Assembly (NCBI GenBank): GCA_021773795.1
Contig: JAJFJT010000012.1
Location: 186,001 to 250,000, forward strand
Length of the DNA: 64,000 nucleotides
From: Gammaproteobacteria bacterium
GTDB lineage: Bacteria > Pseudomonadota > Gammaproteobacteria > HK1
Direction: 5' to 3'
The translations under genes and the position numbers were made by a program. Shown piece by piece: positions 34,600 to 43,160 of this stretch. The notes under the pieces were generated by a model, which was not told the origin of the DNA, did not search any database, and was given only the letters and a program-made list of their open reading frames with translations. Every line of letters begins with the position of its first letter. Positions within the stretch are counted from its first letter, which is position 1.

Positions 34600-37500
34600 A
34601 TGAGCAACAGAACCCACCCCTGCACAATCGCCGAATGTGCGGACACAGCCGTACTCGTGGTGGCGCCGGATTGCGGCGTGCGCGACGCGCTGGCGATGAT
34701 GAAAGAGGGGGCCACGGGTGCGCTGGCGATTTGCCTGAATAACAAGCCGCTCGGGGTTCTTACCGCTCATGATGTCCCGGCCATCGCCCTCGAACTTTTG
34801 GAAAACCGCGCCCTCACCGTTGCGGAGGTTATGCCGCGGCCCTTGTTAACGGTTCCCGGCGAGATGCCCTGTCGTATTGCCCGGCGCTGGATGCGGGAGC
34901 GTGAGGTTCGTGCGCTGATGGTGGTGGATGACAGTGGTGAGCATGCGGGGGTTGTCACAGAGCGTGAGCTTCTGGCCCATCTGTGTGACGCCAAAGCGCG
35001 CCCGGATCAGTCCTGCTCCACGTTGGATCAGATCTTTCAGGTACTCCCGGATACGTATTTCCGTATGGATCGGGAAGGTGTGATTCTCGATTACCGCGCC
35101 CGCAATAATGCCGACCTGTACATTTCGCCGGAGCAGTTCCTGGGCCGGCGCATGCAGGATGTATTGCCACCGGAAGCAGGCACACGGTTCAGCGAGAAAC
35201 TCGCACTCCCTCAAGGCTCCCCAGAATTGGCGAGCTTTGAGTATGCTTTGCCGCTGGCAGATGGCCTGTGCTATTTCGAGGCCCGCGTTGCGGCATTGCC
35301 CGATGGCAGCGGTGAATGGATGGCCATCGTGCGGGATATCAGCGAGCGCAACCAGCTTGACGCTGCCTTGCGTGCCAGCGAGTCGCGCCTGAAAGAGGCG
35401 CAGGCTTTGGTTCACATCGGTAGTTGGGAGCTGGATCTGATCAATGACGTCTTATGGTGGTCCGATGAGGCCTACCGTATTTTCGACATCGACCCGGATA
35501 AGTTTGGCGCCTCCTACCCTGCCTTTCTCAAGATCATTCATCCGGACGACAGGGACGCCGTTGACCGGGCCTATACCAAGTCGGTGGAGCAGCATACGGA
35601 ATACGAAATTACCCATCGCCTGCTGTGTGACGATGGCCAAATTAAGTACCTTCACGAGCAATGTCATACCTTCTACGATGATAACGGCAAGCCGCTGCGC
35701 TCTATCGGCACCACGCAGGACATTAGCGAGCAGGAAAGTTCGCGGCGGGCTCTGGAAGCCAGTGAGCAGCGCTACCGTGGCATCTTCGAGCAGGCGGCAG
35801 TGGGGGTCGCGGAAATTGAAACTGCAACCGGCCGATTCCTACGCGTTAACCAGCGCTATAGCGACATTGTTGGCTACGCCCAGGAAGAATTGGTTGGTTC
35901 AACCTTTATGGCGATTACCCATCCGGATGATTTGCAGCCCGATCTGGATCACATGGGGCAGCTTAAAGCAGGCACTATCCACGAATTCAGCATGGAAAGG
36001 CGTTACCTCTGCAAGGACGGCAGCACCGTCTGGGTGGAGTTGTCAGTCTCCCGCATCGGAGGGCGGAACGAAGCCCTGAACACGCATATCGCCGTGGTGG
36101 AGGATATTACCGCGCGCAAGCATCTAGAGGCCTTGCAGGTCGGGGAGCGGGGTATTCTGGAGCTCATTTCTCGCGGCACGGCCTCGCTGGTAGAGATATT
36201 CAACGCAATTATCCTGTTTTCCGAAGGCCAGCACCCACGCCTCCGTGGCGCTATTTTTCAGTGTGAAGGCGCCTACCTGAGGCTTGTCGCGGGCCCCACG
36301 CTTTCTGATGCCTACACCAATATGGTTGACGGCCTGGTGGAGATTGGTTCCGCTGCCGGATCATGCGGCACGGCGGTTCATCGTCGTGAACGCGTGATCG
36401 TTACGGATATCGGTAAGGATCCGCTCTGGGCTGCATACCGGACGTTGGGCGAGCAATTTGAATTTCAGGCCTGCTGGGCCGAGCCGATCATCGATTCCCG
36501 TGGCAAGGTGCGTGGTGTCTTCTCTCTTTACCACCCCGAGCAGCGTGTCCCGGCACCGGATGAAATCGCGCTCATTGAGACCATGGCCTGGCTTGCCGGT
36601 ATTGCCATGGAGCGCGAGCAGACGGGGCGGAACCTGCGGCTCGCGGCAGCGGTGTTCGAGAGTACCGCCGAGGGGGTGGTCATTACCGATATCGACGGCT
36701 GTATTGTGGAGGTTAACCGGGCCTTCACGGAAATTACCGGCTACGGCCGGGATGAGGTGCTCGGGAAGAATCCGCGGCTGTGGAAGTCCGGGCGCCACGA
36801 TGAAAGCTTCTATCGCGATATGTACCGCGCCCTGAAGGATACCGGGCGTTGGCAGGGAGAGATCTGGAACCGGCGCAAGGATGGAGAGGTGTTCCCCGAA
36901 TGGGCCGTCATTAGTTGTGTCCTTAATGAACAGCAGCAGCCGACCCATTATGTGGCGGTGTTCTCGGACATCAGCTCTATTAAGAAAACCGAGGCGGAGC
37001 TCGTACACCTTGCCCACTATGACGCGCTCACCCGGTTACCCAATCGGTTGCTGTTCAATGCGCGCTTGGAGCATGGGCTGAAGCATGCCGAGCGCTATAA
37101 ACAGAGTCTGGCCGTTATCTTTCTCGACCTGGATCGATTCAAGAACATAAACGATAGCCTGGGTCATCCGCTGGGGGACGATCTGCTGCGCCAGGTCGCC
37201 GATCTGCTTCAGGGTGCCGTGCGTCAGGAAGATACCGTGGCGCGCATCAGTGGTGATGAATTCGTGTTGCTGATGGAGCATATCGACGGGCCCCATAATG
37301 CCGCGGTGCTGGCGAAGAAACTGATGCTTGCGCTGGAGGAGTCCTTCGTGCTTGGGCCGCAATCGGTACGCATCACCGCGAGCATGGGTATCAGCATCTT
37401 CCCCCGTGATGGTAAGGATGTCGCTGCGCTGATGCGTAATGCCGACGCCGCGATGTATCGCGCCAAGGGTAAGGGGCGCAATACCTATCAGTTTTATACC

Positions 37501-38289
37501 GAAAAACTTACCAGCAACGCCTTTGAACAGGTCGCCATGGAAAATGACCTGTGGATAGCCATGGAGCAGGATGAATTCTATCTGCTTTACCAGCCCCAGA
37601 TGGATTTGGGCAACGGTCGTATTATCGGCGTTGAGGCGCTCATTCGCTGGAACCATCCAACCCTGGGAATCGTATCGCCCGCGTGGTTCATTCCCGTGGC
37701 TGAGGAATGCGGGCTCATTCATAGCATAGGGGAGTGGGTATTGAATACCGCGTGTGCCCAAGGCCGTCAGTGGCTCGAGCAGGGCCTGGATTTCGGGCGT
37801 ATTGCAGTCAATGTGTCGGGCCAACAGCTACGACGCGGGGGATTGGTGGGTGTGGTAAAGATAGCGCTGGAGCGCTCGGGCTTGGCGGCAGAGAGACTGG
37901 AACTGGAGGTGACCGAGAATTTCATCATGCAGGGTGCTGAGCAGGCGGTGGCCGAACTTTCTGCACTGCGGAAGCTCGGCGTCACGCTGGCCATTGATGA
38001 CTTCGGCACCGGCTATTCCTCGCTCAGTTACCTCAAGAAGTTGCCTATCCACAAGCTCAAGATCGACCAGTCTTTTGTACGGGATATCCCGCAAGATACC
38101 AATGACATGGCAATTTCAAATGCCGTGATCGCCCTTGGCAAGAACCTGTCGCTAACGGTCATTGCGGAAGGTGTGGAGACCGAGGAACAGGCAGAATTTT
38201 TCAGGCAGGCAGATTGTAATGAGGTGCAGGGTTACCTCTACAGTCGCCCGGTAAGTGCCGCAGAAGTGGAAAAGCTGCTAACCAAATAG
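34600..38289 (+). CDS. CBS-PAS-PAS-PAS-GAF-PAS-GGDEF-EAL c-di-GMP signalling protein
   Basis: A cytoplasmic protein of 1229 residues with no membrane helices. A CBS pair covers about residues 1-130 (VLVVAPDCGVRDALAMMKEG; VRALMVVDDSGEHAGVVTERE). Three PAS domains lie at about 145-510, a GAF domain at about 515-675 (GSCGTAVHRRERVIVTDI), another PAS domain at about 680-800, a GGDEF domain at about 810-970 and an EAL domain at about 985-1229. The GGDEF site is ISGDEF (Ser884), with an intact inhibitory RQED site before it. The EAL site keeps Glu1012 in GVEALIRW, with DDFGTGYSSLSYL and VIAEGVETEEQA. It may make or degrade c-di-GMP in response to nucleotide (CBS) and other signals. It stands alone. 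Confidence 0.92.
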   Translation: MSNRTHPCTIAECADTAVLVVAPDCGVRDALAMMKEGATGALAICLNNKPLGVLTAHDVPAIALELLENRALTVAEVMPRPLLTVPGEMPCRIARRWMREREVRALMVVDDSGEHAGVVTERELLAHLCDAKARPDQSCSTLDQIFQVLPDTYFRMDREGVILDYRARNNADLYISPEQFLGRRMQDVLPPEAGTRFSEKLALPQGSPELASFEYALPLADGLCYFEARVAALPDGSGEWMAIVRDISERNQLDAALRASESRLKEAQALVHIGSWELDLINDVLWWSDEAYRIFDIDPDKFGASYPAFLKIIHPDDRDAVDRAYTKSVEQHTEYEITHRLLCDDGQIKYLHEQCHTFYDDNGKPLRSIGTTQDISEQESSRRALEASEQRYRGIFEQAAVGVAEIETATGRFLRVNQRYSDIVGYAQEELVGSTFMAITHPDDLQPDLDHMGQLKAGTIHEFSMERRYLCKDGSTVWVELSVSRIGGRNEALNTHIAVVEDITARKHLEALQVGERGILELISRGTASLVEIFNAIILFSEGQHPRLRGAIFQCEGAYLRLVAGPTLSDAYTNMVDGLVEIGSAAGSCGTAVHRRERVIVTDIGKDPLWAAYRTLGEQFEFQACWAEPIIDSRGKVRGVFSLYHPEQRVPAPDEIALIETMAWLAGIAMEREQTGRNLRLAAAVFESTAEGVVITDIDGCIVEVNRAFTEITGYGRDEVLGKNPRLWKSGRHDESFYRDMYRALKDTGRWQGEIWNRRKDGEVFPEWAVISCVLNEQQQPTHYVAVFSDISSIKKTEAELVHLAHYDALTRLPNRLLFNARLEHGLKHAERYKQSLAVIFLDLDRFKNINDSLGHPLGDDLLRQVADLLQGAVRQEDTVARISGDEFVLLMEHIDGPHNAAVLAKKLMLALEESFVLGPQSVRITASMGISIFPRDGKDVAALMRNADAAMYRAKGKGRNTYQFYTEKLTSNAFEQVAMENDLWIAMEQDEFYLLYQPQMDLGNGRIIGVEALIRWNHPTLGIVSPAWFIPVAEECGLIHSIGEWVLNTACAQGRQWLEQGLDFGRIAVNVSGQQLRRGGLVGVVKIALERSGLAAERLELEVTENFIMQGAEQAVAELSALRKLGVTLAIDDFGTGYSSLSYLKKLPIHKLKIDQSFVRDIPQDTNDMAISNAVIALGKNLSLTVIAEGVETEEQAEFFRQADCNEVQGYLYSRPVSAAEVEKLLTK

Positions 38290-38444
38290 CAGCTTGCTTG
38301 CCGTTCCCCCAAGCCCTGCTGCAACAAATTATTATCAGTTTGAGCCGCGATATTTTGTGCTCAGGGTGGTCATGGCATTTTCCTCAACTATGCTTGTAAA
38401 CAGAGCATCGTGATGCGGCGTTGTGCACGTCGAAGGAGTTTGCA

Positions 38445-38633
38445 ATGAATGCACTGACTGCGGTTGTTCTACTCGCCCTGGTGGCCACGGTAGTGGCACT
38501 GGGTACTGGCATTATTTCCATGGCTCGTGGTGGCGAATTCGACCACCAGCACAGCGAGCAGTTCATGATTTCCCGGGTGGTTTTTCAGGGGGTGGCGCTG
38601 GTCGCGCTGCTGTTGGCCCTGTATCTGCTCTGA
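38445..38633 (+). CDS. Small twin-transmembrane protein, HIG1-like
   Basis: A 62-residue protein with two hydrophobic helices joined by a polar loop SMARGGEFDHQHSEQFMISR and a Q residue at the start of helix two. This is the layout of bacterial HIG1/twin-transmembrane proteins (GG-F-D-x-x-H-S, F-M, R). ATG 38445 with GAAGGAG before it is chosen over an upstream codon at 38421. Such small proteins are often found with respiratory complexes. It converges with the NapC-like cytochrome gene 36 bases away. Confidence 0.75.
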   Translation: MNALTAVVLLALVATVVALGTGIISMARGGEFDHQHSEQFMISRVVFQGVALVALLLALYLL

Positions 38634-38668
38634 GTCTGGAAACTGCCCGCTAAAAAACCGGGAATGAC

Positions 38669-39256
38669 TTAGTCATCCTCGTCTTCCGCCTCGTATCCCT
38701 TGGGCAGCGAGTGGGCGATGCCTTTGTGACAATCGATACAGGTCTTGCCTTCACGCATGGCCACCGGGTGTTTCTTTCGTGGGCGGCGTTGCTGACGCTC
38801 GAAATCCATAGCCTCGAAGGAGTGGCAATTGCGGCATTCGTGCGAGTCGTTAGCCTTCATGGTTCGCCACACATTTTCCGCCAGCTCCAGCCGCTTGGCC
38901 TCGAATTTCTCCTTGGTATCGATGGTGCCTAAAGCCCAGTGGAAGAGCTCGTTAGTGGCCTTGATCTTGCGCACCAGTTTGGGGGTCCATTCCTTCGGTA
39001 CATGGCAGTCCGAGCACACCACCCGCACCCCTGTACGGTTTTTAAAATGGATGGTCTCCTGGTACTCGCGGTACACCCAACGCTCCATCTCGTGGCATGA
39101 GGTGCAGAATTCCAGGGTGTTGGTGTAGGCCATGTAAGTGTTGAAACCACCCCAGAAGATGATGCCGGCAGCAGCGCCGGCGAGGAAAATGCCCCCCAGG
39201 GTGTAACGTCGGGTTGGGCGCCAAAACCAACACCAGCTACGTCGCAGAAAATGCAT
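38669..39256 (-). CDS. NapC/NirT-type tetrahaem c-type cytochrome
   Basis: A 195-residue membrane-anchored cytochrome. Basic N-terminus and a single helix (GGIFLAGAAAGIIFWGGFNTY), then four CXXCH haem sites: CTSCH, CSDCH, CRNCH and CIDCH. The MERWVYREYQETIHFKNRTG region fits the NapC/NirT family, which takes electrons from the quinol pool to periplasmic reductases. The C-terminal tail is acidic. It lies downstream of the dihaem cytochrome gene on the same strand with a hairpin between. Its terminal reductase partner is not in the window. Confidence 0.9.
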   Translation of the reverse strand: MHFLRRSWCWFWRPTRRYTLGGIFLAGAAAGIIFWGGFNTYMAYTNTLEFCTSCHEMERWVYREYQETIHFKNRTGVRVVCSDCHVPKEWTPKLVRKIKATNELFHWALGTIDTKEKFEAKRLELAENVWRTMKANDSHECRNCHSFEAMDFERQQRRPRKKHPVAMREGKTCIDCHKGIAHSLPKGYEAEDEDD

Positions 39257-39289
39257 GTGTGCTTCCCTGATGAAGAGGATGAATGAAAG

Positions 39290-39312
39290 AAGGCCCCGGT
39301 TAGGGGGCCTTC
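39290..39312 (-). terminator. Hairpin between the two cytochrome genes
   Basis: AAGGCCCC and GGGGCCTT pair around a 6-base loop downstream of the dihaem cytochrome stop, followed by CTTTC. The T run is short, so it may be a partial terminator that lets some transcripts continue into the NapC-like gene. Confidence 0.5.
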
Positions 39313-39330
39313 AGGTACAAGCGTTGCGGA

Positions 39331-40065
39331 TTACTTCTTTTTCGGCAGTGTTGCGAGGTGGGCTAGAATATCTATCGTGATCTGCCGATCCAGTGCACGT
39401 AGCGAGGGCATTTGCTCATCGGGCTGACCGTTGAGGATCTTGTGCATAACCTCCCAGGGATTGCTCATCTGTTTGCCCAGGGTCTTTTTCATGTCCTTGG
39501 GTTGATCGCCGTTCTTGCCGTGGCACTGGGCGCAGAGGGTATTGAAATAGACCTCTCCCTTGACGGCATTGCCTTTGGAACTTTTGCTTGCCCGGTCGAT
39601 GTACTGGTCCATATTTTCCTGACCGCGGCTGACAAAGTTCGCCAGATCGGTGAAGTCGGCCGCATCCATTTTGCCGGCATAGTCGTGGGTCTGGTCCTGC
39701 AGTACGTTAATGATGGCGTTGGTATCCGCACCGGCCATGCCGTTGATGCCCTTGATGCCGGTATTATGCTTGCCGGAGGCGTAGGCGCCATCGACACCGC
39801 GATAATCCCAGCCGTGGCACTCTTTGCAGCGCCAGTTGGATTTAGCTTTCTTGGCGTATTTTTTGTCCGCCGGATAGGCAGGGTGCGATGCTTTGGGGGC
39901 ATCGGTATCAATGACTGCGTACCACTTGTCATAGAGCTGGCCACCGCGGGCGATGGATGACTCCAGTTCTGCCGCTGACAACGGCGCAATCATGAAGCTG
40001 AGTGCGACGGCCAGCAGTACGCCCATGCCCGTGATAGTGAAACGATGGTTGGTCCCTGTTTTCAT
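39331..40065 (-). CDS. Periplasmic dihaem c-type cytochrome
   Basis: A 244-residue protein with a Sec signal (GVLLAVALSFMIAPLSAAE) and two haem sites, CKECHGWDYRG and CAQCHGKNG, with Met-containing segments between and after, the usual cytochrome c family layout. ATG 40065 with AGGGGAG just upstream is chosen over an in-frame codon at 40149. An FNR-type box and a TATAAA -10-like hexamer lie upstream with class II spacing. It probably hands electrons to or from the NapC-like cytochrome encoded next. The CKECHGWDYRG start is reminiscent of c-type cytochromes found beside sulfur or nitrogen reductases, but no partner enzyme is present. Confidence 0.88.
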   Translation of the reverse strand: MKTGTNHRFTITGMGVLLAVALSFMIAPLSAAELESSIARGGQLYDKWYAVIDTDAPKASHPAYPADKKYAKKAKSNWRCKECHGWDYRGVDGAYASGKHNTGIKGINGMAGADTNAIINVLQDQTHDYAGKMDAADFTDLANFVSRGQENMDQYIDRASKSSKGNAVKGEVYFNTLCAQCHGKNGDQPKDMKKTLGKQMSNPWEVMHKILNGQPDEQMPSLRALDRQITIDILAHLATLPKKK

Positions 40066-40135
40066 GATGTGCTCCCCTGAAGAATGGTTTTCCAATGAAC
40101 TGAGTGCTTTATAGCCCTTGGTGGATGCGCCCGCT

Positions 40136-40149
40136 TTGATCTGGATCAA
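40136..40149 (-). promoter_or_regulatory. FNR/ANR box upstream of the dihaem cytochrome gene
   Basis: TTGATCTGGATCAA is a perfect FNR/ANR palindrome. Its centre (40142.5) is 32 bases from the centre of TATAAA (minus strand, 40108-40113), as expected for a class II activator site at about -41.5. The ATG at 40065 would leave a leader of about 35 bases. The opposite strand has no matching -10, so the cytochrome gene rather than the universal stress gene is the likely target. Confidence 0.85.
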
Positions 40150-40314
40150 GAAACACGCAACTCGCCTCTTAAAAAGGCGCTGTTTTCTTTGCTCTTCGAG
40201 TGTGGGCTAATCCTAGGGCACGGGAGGTCCTTTCTCAAGAACATAGATCCATCTACCACGGGTCAAATCCAGCGGCTATGCTTGGGACAGGGGAAGCATC
40301 ACTGGAGAAGAGAA

Positions 40315-41142
40315 ATGACTGTTCGAGACATATTGGTACATGTGGACAACTGCCGTGCCTGCCGCGCCCGCCTGGATGTCGCGCTTGACCTTGCGATTGC
40401 CCACGGCGCAAGCCTCACCGGGTTATACGTTATTCCCAATATCGAGATTCCCATCTATATCGAAGGGGGTGTTCCCCCCGGTCTGGTGGAGGAGCAGCGG
40501 AATGCGATGGACGTCCAGCGTGCCGAGGCGGAAGCGCTTTTTCAGGAACTGGTGCAACGTGGAAAGTTGAAGACAAATTATGTTGCTCTGGAGGGAGGGC
40601 TGGCATCTTGCCTTAATCGCTTCGCCCGCCACGCCGATTTGGTGGTGGTCGGGCAGGCGGATGACGAGGATCCTCGCTGTGTCAGTGGTGGCCTCGCTGA
40701 CAATCTGGTATTGGAGTCTGGTCGCCCGGTATTGGTGGTGCCGGCGAGTGGTTTCTCCGGGCCCGTGGGAGAGCGCGTGCTGATTGCCTGGAACGGTAGC
40801 CGTGAATCGGTGCGCGCAGTGGCTGATGCCTTGCCATTCATGGCCCAGGCCGAGCGGGTAGAGGTGGTCGTGGTGGTCCCGGATAGTGACGATGAGGATG
40901 ACAGTTCCCAGGCCCAGATCGCCCATCATCTACGCCGTCACGATATAACCGTAGAGACCACCGTGTTGGTGGGGAAAGATTCCCAGGCGGGCGAACTGCT
41001 GCTTGGGCATGCAGTGGATATGGGAGCCGACCTGCTGGTATTGGGTGGTTACGGCCATTCCCGTTTGCGTGAGCTGGTGTTGGGCGGGATTACCAAGCAT
41101 ATGCTGCAGAATATGACTGCCCCCTTGCTCATGTCCCACTGA
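40315..41142 (+). CDS. Universal stress protein, two-domain
   Basis: A 275-residue protein with two Usp domains. The start MTVRDILVHVDNCRACRARL, the DLVVVGQADDE segment and the second-domain VLIAWNGSRESVRAVADAL, then DLLVLGGYGHSRLRELVLGG with the ATP-loop-type GxxGHS pattern, fit the family. ATG 40315 with GGAGAAGAG just before is chosen over an upstream in-frame codon at 40189. It is divergent from the dihaem cytochrome gene. The first domain has lost a clear ATP loop. The stop codon lies inside a repeat (41138-41263). Confidence 0.88.
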   Translation: MTVRDILVHVDNCRACRARLDVALDLAIAHGASLTGLYVIPNIEIPIYIEGGVPPGLVEEQRNAMDVQRAEAEALFQELVQRGKLKTNYVALEGGLASCLNRFARHADLVVVGQADDEDPRCVSGGLADNLVLESGRPVLVVPASGFSGPVGERVLIAWNGSRESVRAVADALPFMAQAERVEVVVVVPDSDDEDDSSQAQIAHHLRRHDITVETTVLVGKDSQAGELLLGHAVDMGADLLVLGGYGHSRLRELVLGGITKHMLQNMTAPLLMSH

Positions 41143-41263
41143 AGGGGCTTCATGCGATGCAATACGGCGTTAAAAATCAGCTCAAAATGCTCACTTACTC
41201 TATGTAAGCTCCGCTTTTTCGCCAATTTTTGCCTTGTCTTGCACCACCTGAAACCCCTTCAGT
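41138..41263. repeat. Dispersed repeat family A, copy 2 (126 bp)
   Basis: Inverted ends ACTGAAGGGGCTTCA (41138-41152) and TGAAACCCCTTCAGT (41249-41263) enclose the family core in reverse orientation (CAATACGGCGTT ... GCCTTGTCTTGCAC). The core is nearly identical to that of copy 3 (60213-60338), but the outer arms have different sequences. The left end includes the stop codon of the universal stress gene. Confidence 0.8.
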
Positions 41264-41275
41264 CATCTAACGGGG

Positions 41276-41394
41276 GCATGGATGCCAAGGAGCGGTTTTG
41301 TACAGGGATGTATTTATGCCGCGATGGCATGGATGCCAAGGAGCGGTGCTTCATCTCCACCGTCATTACCCGTGGACACGGGTAATCCAGGGAG
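41276..41394. repeat. Direct repeat and palindrome in the 398-base gap
   Basis: The gap between the universal stress and APH-kinase genes, after the family A element, holds a 21-base direct repeat GCATGGATGCCAAGGAGCGG at 41276 and 41326 (period 50) and a palindrome around GTCATTACCCGTGG...CACGGGTAATCCAG (41361-41394), the type of short repeat often found between genes. The remaining bases to 41540 show fragments of the same style and no gene. Open frames seen here are products of these repeats. Confidence 0.6.
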
Positions 41395-41540
41395 CAAAGG
41401 CAATGCATTCGGTATCTTTCGGATCAGCAACTTCTCTGCCGCACCTCCGTTCCCCTGGATGCCGAGTCTGTGTTTCACTCCGCCCGGCATGACGAGCGAC
41501 AGTAGGGAACTGGCGTGACGAGGGGGGGAAGGGAGCCGGG

Positions 41541-43151
41541 ATGACGCACGCATCGTCAGCTGCTGCGGGATTATTGGATGGCCAGAGCCCCAAGGGTGGG
41601 GGAAAACGTTTGCGGTGCCTGTTGGATGCCTTGCGAGAGCACGGTGCGTTTTCCCATTCGCTGGATGACTGGGGCATTGTGGAGACCCATATCTCCATCA
41701 TCCTGTTGGCCGGACCCTTTGCCTACAAGTTTAAAAAGCCACTGGATCTGGGCTTTCTGGATTTTCATAGCCTGGAAAAACGGCAGCATTTCTGTGAGGA
41801 AGAATTACGCCTTAATCAGCGTACGGCCCCCGAGCTCTATCTCGCGGTGATTGCCATCACCGGCAGCGAGGCGGAGCCGGAGATCGATGGTATTGGAGCC
41901 GTGATTGAGTATGCGGTGAAGATGCGGCGTTTCCCTGCGGATGCCGAGGTCCATCGGTTGCTGGAATGCGGGGTGCTGACATCGGAGCAGGTGGACTATC
42001 TGGCGGTATCGGTTGCCAATTTTCACCGCCATGCGGCGGTTGCGAGCGCGGACTCACCCTGGGGCTCTCCCGCATGCCTGCATGAGAATCTGATGGGTAA
42101 TTTCTCCGTGCTGGCGGCAGATCCTGGTGAGAAGTACACGGAACCACTAACAGTTTTACGCTCTTGGGTGGAGGCAGCATTGGACGCCGGTTCACGTTAC
42201 CAAGAGCGTAAATCATCGGGATGGATACGTGAATGCCATGGCGACCTGCACGTGGGTAACCTGGTTCTGCTGGATGATCGGATAGTACCTTTTGACTGTC
42301 TGGAATTTAATCCCGCCCTGCGCTGGGGTGATGTCATGGGGGAGGTGGCATTCCTGGTGATGGACTTCGATTATCGGGGTTATCCAGAATTTTCCGCGCA
42401 CTTTCTCAACGCCTGGCTGGAATGCAGTGGGGATTATGCCGGGCTTAAGGTGTTGTCGTTGTATCTGGTCTACCGGGCCATGGTGCGCGCGAAGGTGGCG
42501 GCCATTCGCAGGTATCAGCTGGGGGATAGTGGGGGGCAGGATGAGGCGCGGCAGGCCGTGGAGGCACATCTCGCCCTGGCGCTTCGATATACCCGAAGGT
42601 ACTCGCCGGCACTGGTGATTAGTTGCGGCGTTTCCGGCTCCGGCAAGTCCACCCTGAGTGGGCGTTTGCTGAGCTTCGGGCGGGTGATTCGCATTCGTGC
42701 CGATGTGGAACGCAAACGCCTGCATGGGCTGCCGGCTGAAGCGAAAAGCGGCAGCCCGCAAGATGGGGGTATCTACAGTGCTGCTGCGACCCGTCGCACC
42801 TATGCCCACCTGGAGGCCTTGGCTACCAGCATATTGCAGGCCGGTTTCAGTGTGCTGGTGGATGCTACTTTTTTGCAGCGGAAGCAGCGTGTGGCATTTC
42901 AAAAGCTTGCTGTGAAAATGGGGACGCCCTATCACATCCTGTTGTGTGATGCCGATGAAGACACCTTGCGTCAACGGCTGATTGAGCGTTTATACCGGGG
43001 TGGAGATGTCTCCGAGGCGGGGATTGCGGTGCTGGAGCAACAGCTGGCCTGTCGTGAGGTTCCGGGCGAGGATGAACAAGGCTACTGTGTGGCTGCAAAC
43101 GGGGTGGCGGATGATATGAGTCACCTCGCTTGGCAGCTGGAACTGGTTTAG
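41541..43151 (+). CDS. Bifunctional aminoglycoside-phosphotransferase-like / ATP-binding kinase fusion
   Basis: A 536-residue fusion. The N-terminal about 340 residues resemble the APH kinase-like fold, with the catalytic loop RECHGDLHVGNLVLL and the metal region VPFDCLEFNPALRWGDVMGE. The C-terminal about 180 residues form a P-loop kinase with Walker A SCGVSGSGKSTLSGRL and the segment FSVLVDATFLQRKQRVAF. This domain pair is known as bifunctional APH/ATP-binding protein, and the substrate is unknown. The ATG follows GGGAGCCGGG. It stands alone. There is no evidence that it confers drug resistance. Confidence 0.85.
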   Translation: MTHASSAAAGLLDGQSPKGGGKRLRCLLDALREHGAFSHSLDDWGIVETHISIILLAGPFAYKFKKPLDLGFLDFHSLEKRQHFCEEELRLNQRTAPELYLAVIAITGSEAEPEIDGIGAVIEYAVKMRRFPADAEVHRLLECGVLTSEQVDYLAVSVANFHRHAAVASADSPWGSPACLHENLMGNFSVLAADPGEKYTEPLTVLRSWVEAALDAGSRYQERKSSGWIRECHGDLHVGNLVLLDDRIVPFDCLEFNPALRWGDVMGEVAFLVMDFDYRGYPEFSAHFLNAWLECSGDYAGLKVLSLYLVYRAMVRAKVAAIRRYQLGDSGGQDEARQAVEAHLALALRYTRRYSPALVISCGVSGSGKSTLSGRLLSFGRVIRIRADVERKRLHGLPAEAKSGSPQDGGIYSAAATRRTYAHLEALATSILQAGFSVLVDATFLQRKQRVAFQKLAVKMGTPYHILLCDADEDTLRQRLIERLYRGGDVSEAGIAVLEQQLACREVPGEDEQGYCVAANGVADDMSHLAWQLELV

Positions 43152-43160
43152 AACGCCTTA

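Noticed and set aside
41152-41518. Short frames with repeated MDAKER peptides
   Set aside because: They arise from the 21-base direct repeats and the family A element, not from a gene.
41541-43151. Antibiotic resistance gene
   Set aside because: The APH-like fold is fused to a P-loop kinase and belongs to a family with no shown aminoglycoside activity; no resistance context is present.
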